Of a stretch of 64,000 bases of DNA, positions 16,481 through 24,641 are shown in pieces (positions within the stretch are counted from its first letter, which is position 1; every line of letters begins with the position of its first letter). The notes under the pieces are model-generated. The model did not search any database. It saw only the letters and a program-made list of their open reading frames with translations, and was not told where the DNA came from. Position numbers and translations under genes: made by a program. The DNA is from an uncultured Faecalibacterium sp. Its GTDB lineage: Bacteria; Bacillota; Clostridia; Oscillospirales; Ruminococcaceae. The stretch is from positions 1 to 64,000 of the forward strand of contig CAKTEM010000012.1 in NCBI GenBank assembly GCA_934548045.1. The letters run 5' to 3'.

Positions 16481-17428
16481 ATGGATATCAAAAAGTTTAC
16501 GGATTACAGAGAAAAAGTCGTCGGGAACTGCTCGCGTGTCATCTTGGGCAAGGACGACGCCATCGAGAAAATTTTAGTCTCCTTCCTCTGCGCAGGTCAT
16601 GTCCTGCTGGAGGACAAGCCCGGCACCGGCAAGACGATGCTTCTGCGTGCCTTTGCCCGGACGGTGGGCGGCGACTTCAAACGGGTGCAGTTCACGCCCG
16701 ACCTGCTGCCATCCGACCTGACCGGCATTAACTTCTACAACCAGAAGACCGGCGAGTTCGAGTTCCGAGCCGGCCCACTCTTCACGAACTTTGTGCTGGC
16801 GGACGAGATCAACCGTGCCACGCCGCGCACCCAGTCGGCTCTGCTGGAAGCGATGGAGGAAAAGCAGATCACCGTGGACGGCGTGACGAGCCGCCTGGCG
16901 GAGCCGTTTATGGTTCTGGCGACCCAGAATCCGCTGGAATCCTTCGGCACGTTTCCGCTGCCGGACGCCCAGATGGACCGCTTTTTCATGCGGCTGTCGC
17001 TGGGCTACATGACCCGTGCGCAGGAGATGGAAGTCCTTTCGCGTCCGGCAACGCAGAACATTCTGGGCGAATTGCAGACGGTCGTGACCCCGGAAGAAAC
17101 TGCCTATGTCCGCGCGGCGTACCGGGAAGTGAAAGTCTCGGACGACGTGAAAAATTACCTGATGGATATCATCGAGGCGACCCGTACCCAGAGCGGTTTC
17201 GTCAGCGGCGTCTCGACCCGTGGCGCGCTGGCACTCTATCAGGCGTCGCAGGCGTATGCCGCCCTGCATGGCCGGGATTACGTCATTCCGGAGGACGTCA
17301 AGCAGCTGGCTCCGGCGGTACTTTGCCACCGTCTCTCGCTGGGCAGCAGCATGAACGCGGAAGCGTCGGCGCAGCGGATGAAGAAGCTGCTCCAGACCAT
17401 CCCGGTTCCGCTGGAGAATGTGCAATGA
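16481..17428 (+). CDS. MoxR-family AAA+ ATPase
   Basis: A 315-residue MoxR ATPase, a chaperone-like AAA+ protein that usually matures or activates partner complexes. Walker A DKPGTGKT (45-52), Walker B FVLADEIN (104-111) and ATQNPLE (sensor I) are intact, and the PLPDAQMDRF stretch is a family hallmark. It is the first gene of a three-gene operon and its TGA overlaps the ATG of the DUF58 gene (ATGA), so translation is coupled. Its partners are expected to be the DUF58 and DUF4129 membrane proteins behind it. Confidence 0.92.
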   Translation: MDIKKFTDYREKVVGNCSRVILGKDDAIEKILVSFLCAGHVLLEDKPGTGKTMLLRAFARTVGGDFKRVQFTPDLLPSDLTGINFYNQKTGEFEFRAGPLFTNFVLADEINRATPRTQSALLEAMEEKQITVDGVTSRLAEPFMVLATQNPLESFGTFPLPDAQMDRFFMRLSLGYMTRAQEMEVLSRPATQNILGELQTVVTPEETAYVRAAYREVKVSDDVKNYLMDIIEATRTQSGFVSGVSTRGALALYQASQAYAALHGRDYVIPEDVKQLAPAVLCHRLSLGSSMNAEASAQRMKKLLQTIPVPLENVQ

Positions 17429-18516
17429 CCGTTCTGATTTTTGTCCTGCTCCTTCTGGCCGTAGGCGTCGGGCTGGAACGCTGGCAGGAAAAGCACAGCC
17501 TTGAGGATGTCGAGGGCCAGCTTGCGCCCGAGGACTATCTTGTGGAGGCAGGCGAGCCGGTACAAATCGAAATTATTTTGCGGAACGCCGGCAAGATGCT
17601 GAAGCCCTTTCTCGGCGCACGTCTCCACCTGAAACCGGAGTTCGTGCCGGACGAGGAAGCGCGGAAGCGGTTCGAGAAAGACCAAATCGGCGCAGGCGGT
17701 ACGGTGCAGTTCCGGACGTGGCTCTGGCCGCATCAGGAGGCGTCCTGCACGATGGGCGTCCTGCTGGAAAAGCGAGGCCGTTATGTCTTCGAGCCACTCC
17801 GGCTCGTGGGCGGCGACTTTCTCGGCATGAGGGAGCAGATTCGGCAGGAGAGAGGCTTTCATGAGCTGGTCGTTCCGCCGAAAGAATGTGACATGCCCGA
17901 AGTGGAAGCGGCCGTCGGCGGCGTGCTGGGAAGCCTGTCGGTGAACCGCTACCTCTACGAAGACCCCATCCTGACCGCCGGATATCGCGAGTACACCAGC
18001 GGCGACCCGATGCGCTCCATCTCGTGGAAGCAGAGCGCGCGAGGACGGGGCCTGATGGTGAAAAAGTTCGACTATACGACCGAACCCCGTGTGCTCGTCC
18101 TTGTCCATGCGGATGGTGCCGACGGACAGGCCGAAGCGGTCGAAAAATGCTACTCGATGGCGCGGACGGCCTGCCGAATGTTGGAAGACAAGGCTGTTGC
18201 GTACCAATTTGTGGTAAATGCGTCCTTCGACCTGCTGATGAATCACGCTTTTTCGGACGGCGGCTGGAACGCTCCGCTGGATGTGCCTCAGGGCTACGGG
18301 CCGGAACATTTCCGCCGGGTGCTGGAAATGCTGGGCCGTGCCAACGGACAGCCTGCCCGGAGCTGTGAGGCTTTCTTCGGGAAATATCTGCGTCCGCAGG
18401 AACAGCAGAGCATTATCATCCTGACGAATGAGCCGGAAGTGGTCCGGGCTGCTCTGCCGCCCCTGCCGGGCATTGAGCCGTTGATTCTGACACCGAAGGA
18501 GGTGGGCGAGACGTGA
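17425..18516 (+). CDS. DUF58 domain-containing protein
   Basis: A 363-residue DUF58 protein. A single N-terminal membrane helix (MTVLIFVLLLLAVGVGL) is followed by a beta-rich extracytoplasmic-type region and the family signature REYTSGDPMRSISWKQSAR (about 191-209). DUF58 proteins travel with MoxR ATPases and often have a VWA-like fold; function is not settled. The ATG overlaps the moxR stop and is chosen over a longer frame inside moxR. The stop overlaps the start of the next gene. Confidence 0.88.
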   Translation: MTVLIFVLLLLAVGVGLERWQEKHSLEDVEGQLAPEDYLVEAGEPVQIEIILRNAGKMLKPFLGARLHLKPEFVPDEEARKRFEKDQIGAGGTVQFRTWLWPHQEASCTMGVLLEKRGRYVFEPLRLVGGDFLGMREQIRQERGFHELVVPPKECDMPEVEAAVGGVLGSLSVNRYLYEDPILTAGYREYTSGDPMRSISWKQSARGRGLMVKKFDYTTEPRVLVLVHADGADGQAEAVEKCYSMARTACRMLEDKAVAYQFVVNASFDLLMNHAFSDGGWNAPLDVPQGYGPEHFRRVLEMLGRANGQPARSCEAFFGKYLRPQEQQSIIILTNEPEVVRAALPPLPGIEPLILTPKEVGET

Positions 18517-19721
18517 TGATGCTTCTTCACGGCCTGCGCTTGGCCGCAGACCTCGCGTTTTACTACGCCTTTGCTGGTTACTTCTCGGCAAGTTCTGGCG
18601 GTGCGCCGACGATACTCAGCCTGATTCTGCCGTCGGTCTGTTTTGGTCTGGCTTCCCGTTTTGAGGGCAGACAACCGATGCAGACTCTCTGCGGTCTGGC
18701 GAGTCTGGCCGGTCTGCTCCTGCCCGGAACGATGGCCGACAAGCTGGTGTATCTCCCGATGGTGGCGTACACCATTTGGATGGCGGCAAGGGGAGACTTT
18801 TCCCTGAGCTGGGAGCAGCAGGTCGATGAATTCCAGTGGTTCTGGAAGCTCTACCTGGCCTTTGCGCTGGTGCTGGGCGTGGCATGGAACCACAGCGCGA
18901 TTCTGTACGGCTCGCTCCCGATCGGCATCGCCGCGCTGATGCTCCGGATTTTCATGATGCAGACCCTCCGGCAGGAACCGGCGGTCTACACCTCGCCGAA
19001 GTACCTCGCCATCACGGGCGGATTGCTGGCGGCGGTGTGCGCACTGGCATTTTTGTTCAGCCGGGAAGGGTTGATGAATGGCGTCGCCTCGGCCGCAGGC
19101 ACGGTCTATTTTGGCGGACTGCTGCCGCTTCTGCAAAAAATCATGGAGGGCGTTGCGGCAGTCGCCCTGTGGCTCTTCGATGTGGGCGGCGAGCTCATCG
19201 TCTCGGTGCTGATGTACTTGCGGCATCATAAGGATATAAACAACACGATCATCAACAATTCGGCATCGAAGCTTCAGGAGATGGCCGACGATGCCGATGC
19301 GCCCATCAACGGGCCACTGGTCGCTGCGGTGATTCTGGGCGTGCTGGCGGTGATTCTGCTGGTGTTTGTGGTGTACAAAATCGCGCGCCGCCCCAAAACC
19401 AAGGCCAGAACCGGCGGTGAGGAAGTTCTGAAACGCGCTTCCACTGTCATCAGCCGCCGACGCTGGCCGGGCTTTTTCCTCAGCCCGAACGAACGTGTTC
19501 GCCGGGAGTACCGTGCTTATCTCGATTACTGCGAAAAGCACGGTGTCACCATCCAGCTCAGCGACACCAGCCTTGACATTGCAGGCCGAGTCGAGAGCAT
19601 GGAACCGGCGACGGAAGCCGAACTCCGGCAGCTCTATCTGAAAGCCCGGTATGCCGGTTCAGCCACAGCACAGGATGCCACCCGTGCGGCGGAACTGGTG
19701 AAAACCATCTGCGATTCGTAA
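18513..19721 (+). CDS. Membrane protein with DUF4129-like C-terminus
   Basis: A 402-residue membrane protein with about eight hydrophobic helices over residues 1-240, one more near 270-295, then a soluble tail (VRREYRAYLDYCEKHGV...ELRQLYLKARYAG) of the DUF4129 kind that is common next to DUF58/MoxR genes. It lacks a recognisable transglutaminase domain, the usual third member of such operons. The GTG is used here because AAGGAGG ends ten bases before it; ATG codons one and two triplets later are alternatives. It closes the operon. A role in envelope maintenance is inference from context. Confidence 0.75.
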   Translation: MMMLLHGLRLAADLAFYYAFAGYFSASSGGAPTILSLILPSVCFGLASRFEGRQPMQTLCGLASLAGLLLPGTMADKLVYLPMVAYTIWMAARGDFSLSWEQQVDEFQWFWKLYLAFALVLGVAWNHSAILYGSLPIGIAALMLRIFMMQTLRQEPAVYTSPKYLAITGGLLAAVCALAFLFSREGLMNGVASAAGTVYFGGLLPLLQKIMEGVAAVALWLFDVGGELIVSVLMYLRHHKDINNTIINNSASKLQEMADDADAPINGPLVAAVILGVLAVILLVFVVYKIARRPKTKARTGGEEVLKRASTVISRRRWPGFFLSPNERVRREYRAYLDYCEKHGVTIQLSDTSLDIAGRVESMEPATEAELRQLYLKARYAGSATAQDATRAAELVKTICDS

Positions 19722-19731
19722 AAACTGTATC

Positions 19732-19776
19732 AACTCCCTCTTTCTGTCCATACTAAGACGGAAAGGGGGAGTTTTT
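19732..19776 (+). terminator. Terminator of the moxR operon
   Basis: AACTCCCTCTTTC pairs with GGAAAGGGGGAGTT and ends in TTTTT. The right arm holds a GGGGGAG that may double as the ribosome site of the next gene. Confidence 0.8.
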
Positions 19777-19791
19777 CTGTCCGGGAAACGT

Positions 19792-21387
19792 GTGCTTGTC
19801 CTTTACGGCGGCGTGGTGCTGGGGTTCGCCGTGGTACTGTGCCGGCTGTTCTGGCTTTGCTCCAACCAGACCTACGCTTCCCGTGCGGCGGCGCAGAGCG
19901 TCGTCACCCTGTCACTCCCGGCACGGCGTGGGAATTTTTACGACTGCGACGGCCACCTGCTGACCGGTCTAAAAACCGGCTGGATGGCCCTCTGTCTGCC
20001 CGGAACGGACAGCTACGCCCGGCTGTACCCATACGCTGACGCCGCAGGGCAGGCAAAGCTTTACCAGAAGCGGAACGCCACGACACCTTTTTTAATAGAG
20101 GTGAACACCGACGTCTCGGCTCTGGGCGTGAACTGCTACCCGTATGCCCGGCGGTATGCGGCGGCACCGCTTTGTGAGCATCTGCTGGGCTACTGTGACG
20201 GCGACGGCGTGGGCGTCTCCGGGCTGGAAGCGGCCTTTGACGACCTGCTGACTGGTTCAGGAGTGGGCGACACCATCCAGTGCAGTGTGACAGCGCAGGG
20301 AAAGCTTCGGACAGGGAGTGAGCCGCAGCTTCTCCGGGAGGACAGCGGCGCGTTGGGTGTCCGGCTGACGATCTCCCGGGAGATCCAGCGCGCGGCGGAG
20401 GTGGTCGCCGCACAGACCATGACGACCGGCTGTATTCTCGTGCTGGACACGGCGAGCGCAAGCGTCCGCGCCTGCGTCAGCGTGCCGGGGTTTGACCCGG
20501 AGAACGTCTCGGCCAGTCTGGACGCCGAACACAGCCCACTGGTAAACCGGGCATTTCAGAGCTATGCCGTGGGGTCGGTCTTCAAGCCGGTGCTGGCGGC
20601 GGCCGCGCTGGAAGCAGGGGAGACCGGCCTTGTCTACGACTGCCCGGGGTATCTCATCGTGGACGGGCAGGTCTTCCGGTGCGCAGGCGGTGTTCCGCAT
20701 GGCGAAGTCGACCTTGCCGCCGCGCTGGAAAAGAGCTGCAACGGGTATTTTATCCGGCTGGGTCAGGAGCTGGGCGCGGAGACGGTGCGTGACATGGCGG
20801 AGCGGATGGGCTTCGGGAAAGCACTGGAACTGACCGGGAACTTCAGCACCGCCGCCGGAACGCTGCCGAAGGTGGAACGCCTGACTTCAAGCGGACAGTT
20901 TGCGAATTTCTGCTTCGGGCAGGGAGAGCTTCTGGCGACGCCGCTCCAAATCGCCGGGATGATGAACACCATCGCTTCGGACGGGTGTTTCAGGACGACG
21001 CAGATTTTAGATTGCTTATTAGATGAAACGACCGGCGAAGAGCTGGATGCCCTGTCGCATCGGAAAAGTGAACGGGTGCTTTCCCGGAAAAACGCAGAAC
21101 AACTCCGGCAGCTGCTGGCCGGGGTCGTCGCCGAGGGAACCGGACAGGAGGCCGCGCCGCAGGACAGCACCGCAGGCGGCAAGACCGGTACCGCCCAGAC
21201 CGGGCAGTTCGCGGATGGGGAAGAGCTGAAAAATTACTGGTTCGCCGGGTTTTATCCGGCGGAAAAGCCCCGGTATACCATCGTGGTACTGCAGGACGCC
21301 CAGACCAGCCCGGCGGTGTCCAGCGCGGCGATTTTTGCCCGGGTGTGCGGCATGTTGGCAATTTCCGGCGGAAAAACCGGGATTTAA
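19792..21387 (+). CDS. Penicillin-binding protein, class B transpeptidase
   Basis: A 531-residue class B PBP that cross-links peptidoglycan outside the membrane. One N-terminal helix (LYGGVVLGFAVVLCRLFWL), a short dimerisation region (ARRGNFYDCDG), then the transpeptidase domain with S262VFK, S315CN and K464TG in correct order. It is shorter than typical PBP2/FtsI (600-700), the pedestal being reduced, and is closer to FtsI/SpoVD than to PBP2. The start is uncertain: GTG at 19792 has a poor ribosome site, whereas CTG at 19777 in frame has GGGGGAG six bases upstream but inside the preceding terminator stem. It stands alone, not in a dcw or elongasome cluster. Confidence 0.9.
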   Translation: MLVLYGGVVLGFAVVLCRLFWLCSNQTYASRAAAQSVVTLSLPARRGNFYDCDGHLLTGLKTGWMALCLPGTDSYARLYPYADAAGQAKLYQKRNATTPFLIEVNTDVSALGVNCYPYARRYAAAPLCEHLLGYCDGDGVGVSGLEAAFDDLLTGSGVGDTIQCSVTAQGKLRTGSEPQLLREDSGALGVRLTISREIQRAAEVVAAQTMTTGCILVLDTASASVRACVSVPGFDPENVSASLDAEHSPLVNRAFQSYAVGSVFKPVLAAAALEAGETGLVYDCPGYLIVDGQVFRCAGGVPHGEVDLAAALEKSCNGYFIRLGQELGAETVRDMAERMGFGKALELTGNFSTAAGTLPKVERLTSSGQFANFCFGQGELLATPLQIAGMMNTIASDGCFRTTQILDCLLDETTGEELDALSHRKSERVLSRKNAEQLRQLLAGVVAEGTGQEAAPQDSTAGGKTGTAQTGQFADGEELKNYWFAGFYPAEKPRYTIVVLQDAQTSPAVSSAAIFARVCGMLAISGGKTGI

Positions 21388-21388
21388 C

Positions 21389-21417
21389 TTGCTTTTTTGA
21401 TTCAGGCATGATATTAT
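21389..21417 (+). promoter_or_regulatory. Promoter of secG
   Basis: TTGCTT, 17 bases, TATTAT, directly after the PBP stop codon. Confidence 0.7.
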
Positions 21418-21474
21418 ATCCTTGTATTTGTATGCTGATCTGAATAGATCTTGATAAAAGGAGCGTTTTGATCC

Positions 21475-21723
21475 ATGTCTGCTATTGAAATCGTCGGCGG
21501 CGTCGTTCTGCTGATCGTCTCGGCTGTCATCATCGTTTTGACCATGATGCAGCACACCCACGGCCAGGGCCTTTCTGGTGCCATCAACGGCAGTGCTTAC
21601 GGCGCGAACAACGCCCGTCTGACCCCTGCGGATCAGATGCTGGCGAAAGTGACTCGCATTGCCGGTATCGTCTTCTTCGTGGTGGCGATCCTGGCCTGCG
21701 TGTTTGCAAGTCGTCTGGCTTGA
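21475..21723 (+). CDS. secG: Preprotein translocase subunit SecG
   Basis: An 82-residue SecG, the small subunit that assists SecYE-SecA export in the cytoplasmic membrane. Two helices (about 5-24 and 57-79) flank a loop with HGQGLSGAINGSAYG, close to the family GLS-gAf pattern. AAGGAG precedes the ATG. secG followed by rnr is a conserved Firmicutes pair; a terminator lies between them here. Confidence 0.93.
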   Translation: MSAIEIVGGVVLLIVSAVIIVLTMMQHTHGQGLSGAINGSAYGANNARLTPADQMLAKVTRIAGIVFFVVAILACVFASRLA

Positions 21724-21733
21724 GCATACGCCG

Positions 21734-21762
21734 CAGCCCCGTGTTTGAGCGGGGCTGTTTTT
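21734..21762 (+). terminator. Terminator between secG and rnr
   Basis: CAGCCCCG pairs with CGGGGCTG and is followed by TTTTT. About 90 bases later rnr starts, so rnr is read through or has an unseen promoter. Confidence 0.8.
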
Positions 21763-21854
21763 CTGTTTTGAGGGAAGTGCGGAACTGTGTCCGCAAATGG
21801 TAAGGCAAGCCCCCGGCGGAGGAGCTGCCATGGAAGCAAGGAGAAAGAAAATTT

Positions 21855-23975
21855 ATGGCAATTCGTGAGAAAATTGAACACGCGATCCAGAACCAGCCCT
21901 GCACCGTCAAGGACCTGAAGTCCAAGTTCGGCGGTGACCGTGGTTCTGACCGCAAAGTGATGGAAGCGTTGGATGCTCTGGTCCACGATGGCGTCATCTG
22001 CCAGCGTCAGGGCGTCTTCTTCACCGTCCGCTCCGGCCGCGCGGACAAGGCTCTGCTGTGCAAGGTCGTCAAGCTGGGCAAGAACTTCGCCTTCGTCATG
22101 CTGGAAGACGGCACCAGCGATATCTTCATCCCGGGCCGCTTCACCCGTGGCGCAATGCCCGGCGATGAGGTTCTGGTCGAAAAGTTTGCGCACCCCCGTG
22201 TGGAGGGCAGCGATGAGGGTGAAATTCTGGCAATTCTGACCGAGAAGAACGACCTCGTCGGTACGGCTCGCCGCATTGAAGGCCGCCTTAAATTTGTTCC
22301 GGACGACTGCCCGGCGATCTCGATGCAGCTGATGCGCGACTGCGAGGGCGGCGCGAAGGACGGCGACAAGGTCGCGGTTGAGATCCTGCTGCGCGGCAAC
22401 CGTCAGGAAGACCACCGTGTGGGCGTCGCCATGCGGTTCGGCAGCTCGGACGAGGCAAAACGCTGCGCAAAGGCTCTGCTCTACGCAAAGGACATCCACA
22501 CCCGTTTCCCGGAGAAAGTCCGCGACGAGGCGAAGAAGTTTGAGGATGTAAGCATCTCGGAAGCTGACATGGAGGGCCGCATGGACCTGCGCGCCCTGCC
22601 CATCTTCACCATCGACAGCGCGGAGACCAAGGATATCGACGACGCCATCAGCCTGACCCGTACTACAGACGGCGGCTTTGAGCTGGGCGTCCACATTGCG
22701 GATGTTTCCAACTACGTCAAACCCGGTACGGAGCTGGACAATGAGGCATTCAGCCGTGCGACCAGTGTTTACTACGCAGATCAGGTCGTTCCGATGCTGC
22801 CCAAGGCACTGTCCAACGGCATCTGCAGCCTGAACGAGAAGGAAGTCCGCCTTGCGTTCTCCTGCCTGATGCGTCTGGACAAGGACGGCAACCTGACCGA
22901 TTACCGCTTTGTCAAGTCGGTCATCTGCAGCCGTGTCAAGGGCGTTTATTCGGAGATCAACGCTCTGCTGGCTGGAACTGCTGACGCCGAGATTCAGGCC
23001 AAGTACGCCGAAGTCCTCGACCAGCTGCCGGCGATGAAGGAGCTGTACGGCCACCGCGCACGCCTGCGCAAGGAGCGCGGCTGCATGGACATCGAGAGCG
23101 GTGAAGTCAAGCTCATCCTCGACGAGGACGGCCACTGCATCGACGTCAAGAAGCGCACCTCCGGCGAGAGCGAATCCATGATCGAGGAGTTCATGCTGCT
23201 GGCAAACCAGTGCGCGGCCCACTTTGCCCGGGTCAAGCAGATCCCCTTCGTTTACCGTGTCCACGAGGAGCCGAACGCCGAAAAGCTGGAGCGTCTGCAC
23301 GCTCTGCTGCAGGCCTGCGGCATCAACGACCACTTTGCAAAAGAGGTTCCCACCCCGAAGGAGCTGAGCGCGATTCTCGAGGGTGTCCGTGGAACTCCGT
23401 ATGAGCAGATCATCAATACCGGTATGCTCCGCTGCATGTCCAAGGCTCTGTATGAGGAGAAGCCCAAGGGTCACTATGGTCTGGTGCTGAAGGACTATGC
23501 CCACTTCACCAGCCCCATCCGCCGTTACCCCGACCTCGCCATCCATCGCATTATGACCGATATGCTCAAGGGTACCGACAAGGAGACCATGATCCTGCGC
23601 TACACCGATTTCGCGGAGAAGGCAAGCAAGCAGTCCAGCGAACGAGAAGTGATTGCAATGCAGATCGAACGTAAGGCAGAGGACTGCTATAAGGCAGAGT
23701 ATGCGCGCCGTCACCTCGGCGAGTGCTACGAGGGTACCATCTCCGGCGTGACCCAGCGCGGCCTGTTCATCGAGCTGGAAAATGGCGTCGAGGGCTTTGT
23801 TCCGGCATCCAGCCTGACCCCGTCCGGCACCATCCTGACCGAGGGCGTCCGTCTGGCCGACCCCGTTTCGGGCAAGAGCTGGTCTCTGGGCGACAGCATG
23901 ATGATCACCATCGTCCGTGCGGACGTCAACCTCGGCAAAATCGACTTCGAGGTCGCGCCTGCCGCAAAGCAGTGA
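21855..23975 (+). CDS. rnr: Ribonuclease R
   Basis: A 706-residue 3'-5' exoribonuclease that degrades structured RNA and takes part in tmRNA quality control. In order: N-terminal winged helix (1-60), cold-shock OB domains (about 65-230), the RNB catalytic domain with the metal-binding AETKDIDDA (256-264) and the SPIRRYPDLAIHR stretch, and a C-terminal S1 domain (about 625-705, YEGTISGVTQRGLFIEL). AAGGAGAAAG precedes the ATG. The usual neighbour smpB is not next; a GNAT gene follows after a 12-base gap. Confidence 0.96.
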   Translation: MAIREKIEHAIQNQPCTVKDLKSKFGGDRGSDRKVMEALDALVHDGVICQRQGVFFTVRSGRADKALLCKVVKLGKNFAFVMLEDGTSDIFIPGRFTRGAMPGDEVLVEKFAHPRVEGSDEGEILAILTEKNDLVGTARRIEGRLKFVPDDCPAISMQLMRDCEGGAKDGDKVAVEILLRGNRQEDHRVGVAMRFGSSDEAKRCAKALLYAKDIHTRFPEKVRDEAKKFEDVSISEADMEGRMDLRALPIFTIDSAETKDIDDAISLTRTTDGGFELGVHIADVSNYVKPGTELDNEAFSRATSVYYADQVVPMLPKALSNGICSLNEKEVRLAFSCLMRLDKDGNLTDYRFVKSVICSRVKGVYSEINALLAGTADAEIQAKYAEVLDQLPAMKELYGHRARLRKERGCMDIESGEVKLILDEDGHCIDVKKRTSGESESMIEEFMLLANQCAAHFARVKQIPFVYRVHEEPNAEKLERLHALLQACGINDHFAKEVPTPKELSAILEGVRGTPYEQIINTGMLRCMSKALYEEKPKGHYGLVLKDYAHFTSPIRRYPDLAIHRIMTDMLKGTDKETMILRYTDFAEKASKQSSEREVIAMQIERKAEDCYKAEYARRHLGECYEGTISGVTQRGLFIELENGVEGFVPASSLTPSGTILTEGVRLADPVSGKSWSLGDSMMITIVRADVNLGKIDFEVAPAAKQ

Positions 23976-23987
23976 GAGGTGAGAACC

Positions 23988-24470
23988 ATGTCGATTCGTC
24001 ACGCAGTCATGGCTGACCTTGACCGGCTGGCCGAGATCGAAGCCGCGGGTTACCCGGCGGCAGAAGGTGCGTCCAAGGAGAGCATCCGTGGACGGCTGAG
24101 CGTTTACCCGGATTACTTCTGGGTATTGGAACGGGATGGAAAGATCTGCGCCTTCGTCAACGGTTTTGTCACCAATCAGGCTGACCTGACCGATGAAATG
24201 TACGATGACCCCAAGATGCACGACCCGGAAGGGGAGTGGCAGATGATCTTCAGTGTCGTCACGGCACCGGAATCCCAGCACAGCGGCTGTGCGTCGGAGC
24301 TGCTCCGTCAGGTGACGGCAGATGCGAAAGCCGTCGGACGCAAGGGCGTCGTGCTGACCTGCAAAGACCGGCTCATCGGCTTCTATGCGCAGTTCGGCTT
24401 TGTGGATGAGGGCATTTCCGGCTCCACCCACGGTGATGTGGCCTGGCATCAGATGCGGTTGACTTATTAA
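23988..24470 (+). CDS. GNAT N-acetyltransferase, AANAT-like
   Basis: A 160-residue GNAT enzyme resembling arylalkylamine N-acetyltransferases: IRHAVMADLDRLAEIEAAGYPAAEGAS at the start, the FSVVTAPESQHSGCASELL acetyl-CoA loop region (QHSGCA in place of Q/RxxGxG/A) and a C-terminal FYAQFGFVDEG. It would acetylate a small amine in the cytosol; the substrate is unknown. The ATG follows GAGAGGTGAG; an upstream GTG is possible. It is 12 bases after rnr and likely co-transcribed. Confidence 0.8.
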   Translation: MSIRHAVMADLDRLAEIEAAGYPAAEGASKESIRGRLSVYPDYFWVLERDGKICAFVNGFVTNQADLTDEMYDDPKMHDPEGEWQMIFSVVTAPESQHSGCASELLRQVTADAKAVGRKGVVLTCKDRLIGFYAQFGFVDEGISGSTHGDVAWHQMRLTY

Positions 24471-24488
24471 ATTTTTCATATTTCCAGC

Positions 24489-24535
24489 AAACACGGGCGG
24501 TTGTATAAATTTTATACACCGCTCGTGTTTTGTTT
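24489..24535 (+). terminator. Terminator after the GNAT gene
   Basis: A long stem (AACACGGGCGGTTGTATAA against its near-complement) ends in TTTTGTTT. It closes the secG-rnr-GNAT region. Confidence 0.8.
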
Positions 24536-24536
24536 G

Positions 24537-24565
24537 TTGTGGATGGGTGCGTTTGAGGGTATACT
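24537..24565 (+). promoter_or_regulatory. Promoter of the oleate hydratase gene
   Basis: TTGTGG, 17 bases, TATACT, immediately behind the terminator. Confidence 0.65.
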
Positions 24566-24641
24566 AGGGTCAATGAAACGACGGACGGCAAAAACAAAAC
24601 GCTGTGCCGTAAAAACAGCTAAGACTCAGGAGGTTATTCGT

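Noticed and set aside
21633..24494. A 953-codon minus-strand frame opposite rnr
   Set aside because: Runs through rnr, the secG end and several terminators; codon bias of rnr explains the absence of stops.
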